A stretch of 64,000 nucleotides of DNA, from the NCBI GenBank assembly GCA_025452255.1, contig CP104975.1, forward strand, positions 451,228 to 515,227. Reading direction: 5' to 3'. The DNA is from Devosia sp. A8/3-2 (GTDB taxonomy: Bacteria; Pseudomonadota; Alphaproteobacteria; Rhizobiales; Devosiaceae). This document shows positions 56,745-64,000 of the stretch, piece by piece (position 1 is the first letter of the stretch; each line of letters begins with the position of its first letter). The notes beneath the pieces are model-generated. The model was not told the DNA's origin. It ran no database searches and was given only the letters and a program-made list of their open reading frames with translations. A program made the translations under genes and the position numbers.

Positions 56745-57206
56745 TTAGCCATTGAGTGACATTGGCTTCTTGCCTCCGGGAGGCAGGCCGAAGAGGTCCC
56801 TTACCCAGTTCAGGAAGGCGCCATACGGGCGACCCAGCGCGATCATCATTATGGCTGCGCCAACTATTCCCATCAGGAGCCCAGTTCCTGTTGCGCCGCT
56901 CAGCGCGATGATCGCCGCGTAGATCGGTACCTGAAAACTCATGAGAGCCACGCTATCCCAGAGAACCCGGGAGAAGCGGCTTGCCTTTGCATGGCTCATC
57001 ATCCAGTCGCGCCAGAGACCGTAAGGCCGCCCGACCGGGAGCATCAGAACACCGCCCGAGAGGCGTGCGTGCAAGACCTGCTCCCATGTCATGCCGGCGA
57101 TGAAGCGCTCGTTGACGATCCCGGTCGTGGTGAAGAACAAAAGCAAGGCCAGCGTATCCGCGATGTAGCTGCGGACGCCGTTTGGCCGCTCCGTCGTTTC
57201 CGCCAT
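56745..57206 (-). CDS. alaE: L-alanine exporter, AlaE family
   Basis: 153 residues from ATG 57206. Four hydrophobic segments; ADTLALLLFFTTTGIVNERF, GMTWEQVLHARLSGGVLMLP, VGRPYGLWRDWMMSHA, and SFQVPIYAAIIALSGATGTG are the AlaE pattern (D-T-x-A, RPYG-x-x-RD, F-Q-x-P-x-Y). Inner-membrane export of L-alanine to avoid toxic build-up. Intact; 100 bases from the hydrolase gene upstream. Confidence 0.87.
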   Translation of the reverse strand: MAETTERPNGVRSYIADTLALLLFFTTTGIVNERFIAGMTWEQVLHARLSGGVLMLPVGRPYGLWRDWMMSHAKASRFSRVLWDSVALMSFQVPIYAAIIALSGATGTGLLMGIVGAAIMMIALGRPYGAFLNWVRDLFGLPPGGKKPMSLNG

Positions 57207-57306
57207 ATGGCTGTTCCTGTCTCGATACGAGGAAGTGCGCGCCAGTAGCGGATCTTGCCGATCCGAACATAGGAGCGAGACGGGACCGAGGCCCCGTCCC
57301 ACGGCG

Positions 57307-58144
57307 TCAGCCGTTGACGAAGGCCAGAAGGTCGGCGTTCAGGACGTCCGCGTTGACTGTCAGCATGCCATGCGAAAAGCCGGGATAGGTCTTGAGCGTG
57401 CCGTTTGGCAGCAGTTTGAGGGCCTTGAGGGCCGCGGCGGCGATGGGTACGACCCGGTCATCCTCACCATGCAGCACCAATGTCGGCACCGTCATGGCCT
57501 TCAGATCCTCGGTCTGGTCGGTTTCCGAGAAGGCCTTTATGCCGTCATAATGGGCCTTCGCGCTGCCCATCATGCCCTGCCGCCACCAGTTCTGGATGAC
57601 GCCTTCTTGGATTTGGGTGCCATCGCGATTAAAGCCGTAGAAGGGGCCGGAAGGAACGTCCCGGAAGAATTGGGCGCGGTTGGCTGCCAGAGCCGTGCGG
57701 AAGCCGTCGAAGACTTCCATCGGCGTTCCTTCGGGATTGTCGGCCGTCTTGAGCATCAGCGGCGGAATGGCGGAAACAAGAACAGCCTTGGCAACGCGTC
57801 CGGCCGGTCCGCCGAACTTGGCGACATAACGGGCCACTTCGCCGCCTCCCGTCAGAATGGCCGATGTGAACCGCATTGGTGAGAGCCAGCGATTTGGCGA
57901 CAGCGAAAGCGTCGGCGGCATAGTGCTCGATGTCGTGCCCGTCGGCCACCTGTTCCGAGCGTCCGTGGCCGCGTCGGTCATGCGCTACGACGCGAAAGCC
58001 CTTCGAGAGAAAGAAGAGCATCTGGGCGTCCCAGTCGTCGGAGCTGAGCGGCCAGCCGTGATGGAAAACGATTGGCTGGGCGTCCTTGGGACCCCAATCC
58101 TTGTAGAAGATCTGTACGTTGTCGTCGGTCGTGACAAAGCCCAT
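57307..58144 (-). CDS. alpha/beta hydrolase, non-heme chloroperoxidase-like (one frameshift)
   Basis: About 279 residues. MGFVTTDDNVQIFYKDWG, FHHGWPLSSDDWDAQMLFFL, VVAHDRRGHGRSEQ; the nucleophile lies in HIGHS-T-GGGEVARYVAKFG, where the frame changes near 57858; acid in VLHGEDDRVVP and histidine in YPGFSHGML. ATG 58144 has an AAAGGAG site. Such enzymes hydrolyse esters and in vitro show perhydrolase or cofactor-free bromoperoxidase activity. Confidence 0.88.
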
Positions 58145-58218
58145 GGTCGTCTCCTTTGAAAACACCGGTGGCATGCGCCATGCCCTTGGACAGACAGGCG
58201 CAAGTTGAGTAGTCGCGG

Positions 58219-60001
58219 TCAGCCCGCTTCGCCGGACTGTTTGGCCGGCGCCCGCACCGTGCCGAGCGGCTCCGGAGCGGGTTTTGTGTGCAAGCGGTCA
58301 AGGCCGGACATGTCGTCTCCCTGCACCTGCTCGGAAAGGCGCTCGTCATCGCGACGCCGAATGTCTGCCGTAGCCTCTTCCACCTCCGATGGCGTGAAGC
58401 CCGGGGCCCGGAGGCCTGCCGCTCCCATGAGAAAGGCGGATTCCACGGTTTCGCGGACACGGTAGTCGACGCCGGCGCGGATCAGCTCGACGGCATGGTT
58501 GCGATCATAGCCGCGCACCAGAAGGCTCGCCCGGGGAAATTCGTGTTGCACCAATTGTACGATCTGGAGCGCTGCCTTGGGGTCGTCGATGCAGATCATG
58601 ACTGCGTCGGCCGTTCCTGCGCCGGACTGGCGCAACACGTCCAGTCGGCCGCCATCGCCGAAGAACACCTTGAAGCCATATCGAGCTGCGTCGCGGATGC
58701 GATCGGGATCTCGGTCGATGACGGAAAGGTCGACGCCCCTCGACAGCAGCAGCTGCGAGGCGATCTGACCAAATCGACCAAAACCGATAAGGAGAATGCG
58801 CCCCTTGAGATCGGCGGCCGCTTCTATGCCGTCCATGGATACTTCGGTACGCAGCAACCTGTCGGCAGCCAGCATTAGGAGGGGCGTCACCGCCATGGAG
58901 AGGATCACGACTGTGGCAAACAGCGCGTTTTCCGCGCGTAGATGACGCCGCCCGACGCCGCCGCCGCATAGAGCACGAAAGCGAACTCACCCCCTTGGAG
59001 GAACATGGATGTTCGATGCAGGGCCCGGCGGTTGGAGGTTCCGAGTAGGCGCGCCACGCCATAGACCACGATGCCCTTGGCGATGGTGAAGGCAACAAGG
59101 AGGGACAAGACTTGGCGCCATTCCGCCGCGACGACGGCGAGATCGAGCGACATGCCGACTGCAAGGAAGAACAAGCCCATCAGAAGGCCGCGAAACGGCT
59201 CGATATCGCTTTCTATCTGATGCCGATAGCTCGAACTCGACAGCATGACGCCGGCAAGGAAGGCACCCATGGCCATCGAGAGGCCGACGGCATCCATGAG
59301 CAAGGCTGCGCCCAGCACCACCAACAGCGCGCCGGCAGTCAGCACTTCTCGAGCTCGGGTCCGTGCCGGGAGGGCAAAGAACGGATTGAGCGCCCAGCGG
59401 GATACCGCCAGAAGCACCAGCAGCCCGACGAGCGCCCAAAGAAATGCGAGGGCATCCCCCTGCCCCTGTCCTAGCGGCGAGAGCACAGCCACGACCGCCG
59501 GAGCGGCACGATCATCAGGTCTTCAAAGAGCAGGATTGCAACCGACTTCTGGCCTTCGGTGCTGGCGATCTCGCCCCAGTCCTGCAGCACGGACATGATC
59601 ACCGCGGTCGAGGATAGAACGAACCCCGCGCCTGCGACAAACGCGACAGTCGCGTCCAAGCCGAATAAGCCTGTGCCCACCGTGGTCAGCGCGGCAGTAG
59701 CCAGACCGACCTGTACGAGCCCGGTGCCGAAGATCTGTCCGCGCATTGCCCAGAGCTTAACGGGTCGCATTTCCAGTCCTATCACGAACAGGAACATCAC
59801 GACCCCGAGCTCGGAGAAATGGAGGATCGACTGGGTGTCGGTGAACAGGCCCAGTACCGAGGGGCCCACCAGAAGTCCGGCGGCGAAATAGCCGAGAACC
59901 GAGCCAAGACCAAGGCGGCGGAACAAGGGAACCGCGACCACCGCCGCTCCCATCAGAACGACCGCAGGTCCGATCATTTCTCCAAGGCTTGCGTCAGCCA
60001 T
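58219..60001 (-). CDS. cation:proton antiporter CPA2 family, KefB/KefC-like (two frameshifts)
   Basis: About 594 residues. Membrane domain with roughly twelve segments: LGYFAAGLLVGPSVLGLF, SELGVVMFLFVIGLEMRP, FVLSSTAVIMSVLQ, SMAMGAFLAGVMLS; then a KTN/TrkA-N domain: GRILLIGFGRFGQIASQLLL, DLSVIDRDPDRIR, FFGDGGRLDVLRQSGAG. Frames change near 59490 and 58925. KefB/C-type systems release potassium under electrophile stress; which glutathione-gating residues are present was not assessed. Confidence 0.87.
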
Positions 60002-60036
60002 CGATGCTTAGCCCGTTTTGTCCGCTGTCCATGAAT

Positions 60037-60399
60037 TCAGGCCTCCGGTTGATCGAGGAAAACGTGCAGCGATTGGATCACGCCAGCTTCGATATGGGCG
60101 ATATCGGTGCCGGTCACGGCGGCGGGCCCGCCTGGCGAACCGGCACGCCATTGCAAGCGACCGACGCCGTTGTGGCCGAGTGCTGGTCTGATCGGCGTGA
60201 AGCTGAAATCCGGTGGCAAGCTTGCCAGAAGCTCGGTAACGGCCCGGCAAATCGCCTCGTGCCCCTGTGCCGAACGATGCGGCTCATGGAGCTCCGCACG
60301 TTCCGAATAGAGGCGACGAATGGCCTCCATCCGCCGGGTCGGATCACGCTCGCCGAAGACCGAGTCGAGGTTTGCCTGCATGATTGTTTCGTAATCCAT
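60037..60399 (-). CDS. NTF2-fold / SnoaL-like protein
   Basis: 120 residues, intact from ATG 60399. RRLYSERAELHEPHRSAQGH, then EAICRAVTELLASLPPDFSF and GTDIAHIEAGVIQSLHVFLD, the pattern of nuclear-transport-factor-2-like proteins. Ends 36 bases before the antiporter start on the same strand. Ligand unknown. Confidence 0.78.
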   Translation of the reverse strand: MDYETIMQANLDSVFGERDPTRRMEAIRRLYSERAELHEPHRSAQGHEAICRAVTELLASLPPDFSFTPIRPALGHNGVGRLQWRAGSPGGPAAVTGTDIAHIEAGVIQSLHVFLDQPEA

Positions 60400-60573
60400 T
60401 GTACCCCCAAAGATGCAGAGCAGCCGATGATCGCCCGCCCAAGCGGCGTGCATGACCGGCCGCCTTCCATGCGTCGCACGATTATCCCCGCTAAGAAGCG
60501 GGATCCCCTCAGGCGGCAAGCTAAAAGCAAGCAGGCTCGACCAGTCGCCGTCTGCAGGGCTCTCTGACCGCAA

Positions 60574-60827
60574 TCAGTCAGCCATCGTGCCGTCTTCGTT
60601 TTCATCGAGCAGGACTGCGTTTGCGCCTGTTGCCGAGAGGCGAACGGTGTCGCCCTCGACGTCGGCGACGAGGCCACCGGTATGAAGTGGCTCTGGCCGG
60701 CGTGATCGCCGGCATCATTGGCTTCGAGCTGGATGCGCTGGTCCACCACAGCAGCGACAACGCCAATCTTGGCACCGTCGGCACCCACAACAGTCATTCC
60801 CTTGGCGATATTCGAGAGTTCGCTCAT
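60574..60827 (-). CDS. DUF2171 family protein (one frameshift)
   Basis: About 84 residues. MSELSNIAKGMTVVGADGAK, IGVVAAVVDQRIQLEAND, HAGQSHFIP; after a frame change near 60675, GLVADVEGDTVRLSATGANA and a stop. Small soluble beta protein of unknown function, widespread in alphaproteobacteria, structurally like PRC-barrel proteins. Confidence 0.7.
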
Positions 60828-60888
60828 GCGATGTTCCTTTTTGACGCTAATTGAAGGTAGTGAATTCGATCCGACGGGCCATCGGACG

Positions 60889-61573
60889 CTATTGCCCGAC
60901 GCCCGGGACGACCATAGTGGGCACTGTCGGCAGGTTGACGACAGAAGGGACGATCACAGCTGGCTAGATGGAGCGGCTGCGCCGGAAGATTTCGCCCGCT
61001 ATGAGACCAGTGGTGATGGCGGCGGGAAACACCAGATTGAAGCCGTGCAACAGCGCAGATCAGCGCGCCACCCGCAACGCCCGCCACCGCCCTGTAGCGC
61101 AGCAATGCCGTGGTGACCACGCCGCGAAACAGGAACTCTTCGCCAATGGGTGTAAGCACGGCAAGAAAGAGGGTAGCAAGGATAAGCGACCACCAACCGC
61201 CGCTGCCGCCCGTTGCGTAGACTTCCTGAATGTTCGTCGTGTTACCGGTCACCTGCATAACAAGGAGAATGGCGAGCGCCTTCACGACAAAGGCGAAACA
61301 TCCGGCAGCCAAGGCGATCAACATCCAGCGCACGGTCGTCCGACGGACGCCGAATGCTGCCGAGTCGCGGATGCGGATGGAATAGGCCAGCAGGAAGCCG
61401 GCGAGGCCACCGATCCCAGACATGTCGGTAAGGATCAAGCCGACGAGCGTCAGGCTCAGCGGCAGTTGCACGACGAGGAGGGAACCGCCGATGCCGACCA
61501 CTACAATGCCAAGCAAGCCAATCAGAATTTCGGGCCGGCCGGGTGTCTTGCTCGTGTCGATGGTACCCGTCAT
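60889..61573 (-). CDS. CPBP-family intramembrane metalloprotease (one frameshift)
   Basis: About 228 residues with six or seven hydrophobic segments. CPBP motif 1 is TPIGEEFLFRGVV (E-E-x-x-x-R); after a frame change near 61060, LHGFNLVFPAAI supplies the second motif histidine, and IVHSVVNLPT the third. ATG 61573 chosen for its GGGAGG site. Possible role in processing of membrane proteins or peptide immunity; target unknown. Confidence 0.8.
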
Positions 61574-61688
61574 CCAGCCTCCCAAAGCTGCGATGCTTGA
61601 TCCACCGCTCGGCTGCACCTTGTCACTGCTTAGACTGACGCGGTAGTGCCGGGTGAGCGGACGCTGTGTCGCGCCGGGAGGAACGCCG

Positions 61689-61880
61689 ATGGAGATGGAG
61701 GACCTAGTAACTTTGTCGAGGTTGCAGATTCGGGGGCGGTTCGGCGGGACCGGGGCGTTTGGGCGTGTTCAAACCCATAGGCAGTCGACGCCTGTTCAGG
61801 CTTACGCCGAGTTTGGCGTTCAGCTATTGGCGCGCACCGACCAACAGTACTGGTGTTTGCAGTTGCGCACGTGGATGCGA
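61689..61880 (+). pseudogene. decayed LysR N-terminus upstream of an intact LysR gene
   Basis: In three mixed frames the stretch reads MEMEDLVT, FVEVADSGAV, RLGVFKPIGSRRLFRL and GVQLLART, which parallel IEELQTFVEVADAGG, RRLGVSKSIVSRRLARL and GVQLLARTTRG of the intact gene at 61914. It is a truncated and frame-broken duplicate of the helix-turn-helix region. Confidence 0.6.
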
Positions 61881-61913
61881 TAGTCCGGCAGTTGTGTCGC
61901 ACAAGGGAACACT

Positions 61914-62783
61914 ATGGATATCGAAGAACTCCAGACCTTTGTGGAAGTCGCTGATGCTGGGGGCATCACGTCCGCAGCTCGTCGGCTTGGAGTATCGAAA
62001 TCCATTGTCAGCCGGCGGCTCGCCCGACTTGAGACCGGGCTAGGCGTGCAGCTTTTGGCGCGGACGACCCGCGGCGCCGCCCTCACGGAAGCTGGCATTG
62101 CCTTCCGGGACCATGCTGCCGGGGTGGTGGCGGAAATCGAGACCGCCAAGGCAGTGATCCTGCCCAATGGCGATCTGAAGGGGCGACTGCGCGTATCGGT
62201 ACCGCTTTCCGTAGGACCAACCGAATTTGCCCCCTTGCTTGCCAAATTGGCAAAACACCATCCTCACCTGCATATCCACGCTTCCTATAGCGATCGCTTC
62301 GTCGATCTGATCGCCGAAGGTTTCGATTGCGCGATCAGGGTCGGCTATCTCCGGGATTCAAATTTGATCGCAAGGCGGGTTGGCCCGTTTTATGGCAAGC
62401 TCGTTGCCAGCCCTGACTATGTCGCCATCCATGGTGAGCCGCAGACGCCCCATGAACTCTCGGCGCATGAAGCGCTGATGCAGGGGACCGAAACCCGGCA
62501 GTTCAGCGACGGCGACCGGGTGGTGAGCGTCCAACCTCAAGGCCGGTTCAAAGCCGACAATGGCAGCGCCCTCGTTCCTGCAGCACTCGCGGGCATCGGC
62601 ATTGCTCGGCTGCCAGATTGTCTCGTCGACCACCACATCGCCAGCGGCGCCTTGATCCCCATCCCGGTAGGCTTCCCTCCGCCGGCAGCCGGAATCTATG
62701 TCGTGCGCCCACCCGGCCAGTTCCCAACGCACAAAGTCCGGGTTTTGACCGAATTTCTAATCGAGCACTTTGGCACGGAATAG
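61914..62783 (+). CDS. LysR-family transcriptional regulator
   Basis: Intact, 289 residues. HTH: LQTFVEVADAGGITSAARRL, GVSKSIVSRRLARLETGLGV, QLLARTTRG; ligand domain with RLRVSVPLSVGPTEFAPLLA, GFDCAIRVGYLRDSNLIARR and PQTPHELSAHEALM. Belongs to the CrgA-like LysR group. It precedes pirin on the same strand (119 bases), and LysR-pirin pairs are common in this bacterial group, so control of pirin is likely. Confidence 0.93.
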   Translation: MDIEELQTFVEVADAGGITSAARRLGVSKSIVSRRLARLETGLGVQLLARTTRGAALTEAGIAFRDHAAGVVAEIETAKAVILPNGDLKGRLRVSVPLSVGPTEFAPLLAKLAKHHPHLHIHASYSDRFVDLIAEGFDCAIRVGYLRDSNLIARRVGPFYGKLVASPDYVAIHGEPQTPHELSAHEALMQGTETRQFSDGDRVVSVQPQGRFKADNGSALVPAALAGIGIARLPDCLVDHHIASGALIPIPVGFPPPAAGIYVVRPPGQFPTHKVRVLTEFLIEHFGTE

Positions 62784-62902
62784 ACGTCCATTGCGCTTGG
62801 CGTTCCATTTCTGGCGACACAGTACCTCACCGAGTACGCCTAGCTCTGACGCTATGCGCATGCCTAGTTACTGTCTAACCAACAGGACAGGGAGCATGGC
62901 GT

Positions 62903-63839
62903 ATGAGTTGGAATCCGGCGCTGGAACCGAGCAACCCCGATGACGTCGGGGCCGATGCGATCGAGACACTGATTATTCCGCGCAGCCGGGACATCGGTGG
63001 CTTCGAGGTTCGCCGGGCGCTGCCTTCCCCGCAGCGCCAGATGGTGGGCCCGTTCATTTTCTTCGACCGAGGCTGGCCCGGCAGAACTGCTGACCGGCCG
63101 TGGAATCGATGTGCGCCCGCATCCGCATACAGGTCTCGGCACGGTGACCTACCTCTTCCAGGGCGACTTTCACCACCGCGACAGCACCGGTGCCGATCAG
63201 GTGATCCGGCCGGGCGAGCTGAACTGGATGGTTGCCGGGCGCGGCGTCTCGCACTCCGAACGGACCACGGCGGCGGCGCGCAGCAGGCCGAACGGTCTCT
63301 TCGGCATCCAGACTGGGTCGCCCTGCCGGAGAGCCGGGAGGAGATGGCACCGACATTCGAGCATCATGGCAAGCAGGCTTTGCCCGTGCTGGAAGACAAG
63401 GGCGTGTCGCTGCGGCTGATCTTGGGCAAGGCCTATGGGCAGGAGGCCCCGGCGACCCTGTTCTCAGAAACCTTCTACGCCGACGTGCACACGGCCGGCG
63501 GCAGCCAGTTGCCCATGCCGGACAATCACGAGGATCGGGGCATCTACATCGTCGAGGGATCAATCTCGGTCGCCGGGCAGGATTTCCGAGGCGCCGCAGA
63601 TGATGGTGTTCCGACCCGGCGACAGGATCACCGTGGTGGCCGGCGAGAGAGGAGCCGAGCTGATGATCTCGGGCGGCGCGACGCTCAGCGGTCCGCGCTA
63701 CATCTGGTGGAACTTCGTCGCCTCGTCCGAGGAGCGGATCGAACGGGCCAAGGCCCAATGGCGCGCCCAGAACTGGGGACAGGGCCTTTTCGACCTGCCG
63801 GTCAATGACCGTGACGAGTTCATCCCGCTGCCTGACTGA
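62903..63839 (+). CDS. pirin-family protein (three frameshifts)
   Basis: Bicupin of about 311 residues. ETLIIPRSRDIGGFEVRRAL and MVGPFIFFD; metal-binding cupin motif DVRPHPHTGLGTVTYLFQGD with HHRDSTGADQ; GELNWMVAGRGVSHSER; C-terminal half LPMPDNHEDRGIYIVEGSIS and RYIWWNFVASSEERIERAK. Frames change at about 63073, 63316 and 63587 (all one base). Pirins bind iron and have quercetinase or redox-regulatory roles. ATG 62903 with an AGGGAG site. Confidence 0.87.
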
Positions 63840-63880
63840 TCCACAGACTTCGGCAAACCGACACCAAGCACAGGACGATC

Positions 63881-64000
63881 ATGACCAACTGGCCCCAACT
63901 CGACTACCTCGGCTGGCGCGACACCTGCTCGGCACTGCACCTCTATCTGCAGGTGGCAGGCAAGTACCGGCTCGCGCATACACCGTGGCTCAACCATTCC
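63881..64000 (+). CDS. DUF5996 family protein (3' end outside window)
   Basis: Starts MTNWPQLDYLGWRDTCSALH, then LYLQVAGKYRLAHTPWLNHS, the conserved beginning of DUF5996 proteins (LP-L-Y-x-W-x-x-T, VGKxRLA, NHWW). 42 bases after pirin, so probably co-transcribed. Function unknown. Confidence 0.75.
   Translation, partial: MTNWPQLDYLGWRDTCSALHLYLQVAGKYRLAHTPWLNHS

Noticed and set aside
1..64000. tRNA, rRNA, integrase genes or a prophage
   Set aside because: None could be recognised anywhere on either strand.

Overview
The window looks like chromosomal DNA of an alphaproteobacterium of the order Hyphomicrobiales, close to Devosia and its relatives. This is inferred from the gene families (Zur, AztABCD, COG0523 and WD40 zinc genes, HWE kinases, EcfG-type promoters, a DUF3606 protein) and the high GC content; no rRNA or tRNA is present to confirm it. 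A striking property is the large number of single-base frameshifts, more than forty, in otherwise well conserved genes. Most are probably assembly or sequencing errors, so I annotate such genes across the break and state where the frame changes. True gene remnants, where whole domains are missing, are marked as pseudogenes.

Layout. 1-9.6 kb: end of a 3-hydroxyisobutyrate dehydrogenase-type gene, a five-gene peptide/opine-type ABC importer, a SnoaL-like protein and a D-2-hydroxyacid dehydrogenase, all on the minus strand, with a divergent LacI regulator and overlapping inverted-repeat operators between them. 9.6-16 kb: small stress-related genes, a Mn catalase and a hybrid PAS histidine kinase that diverge from two EcfG-type promoters. 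16-23.4 kb: a scrapyard of gene ends (PAS kinase, TraG, ISL3 and ISKra4 transposases, LysR, aldo/keto reductase, IscA) mixed with a few intact small genes, a cluster of strong hairpins, and a candidate EcfG-driven small RNA with a perfect terminator. 23.8-28.4 kb: response regulator, HWE kinase, cold-shock protein and two methyltransferases.

28.4-39.9 kb is the most coherent block: a zinc economy region. aztA-aztB-aztC-aztD (aztD fused to a ZinT domain through a His-rich linker) diverges from zur, two COG0523 GTPases and a WD40 protein. Next comes a cobalamin riboswitch and a second copy of the AT-rich element found at the zur promoter, then a BtuFCD/FecBCD-like ABC importer. This suggests joint control by cobalamin and zinc.

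40-44.5 kb: aminoglycoside-phosphotransferase-like gene, cupin, CsbD, and an AbiEi/AbiEii toxin-antitoxin module bounded by recombination-site-like repeats. A 42-bp near-identical direct repeat of the same type also lies at 23.4 kb, so 19 kb is flanked by it. 44.8-54 kb: a lone pdhA, MarR, a glyoxalase-fold protein, an esterase and an MFS exporter, each of the last two paired with a divergent AraC regulator, and a third AraC. 54-64 kb: epoxide-hydrolase-like enzyme, SDR, cupin, AlaE-type exporter, chloroperoxidase-like hydrolase, KefB-type antiporter, DUF2171, CPBP protease, LysR (preceded by a decayed LysR start), pirin and the start of a DUF5996 gene.
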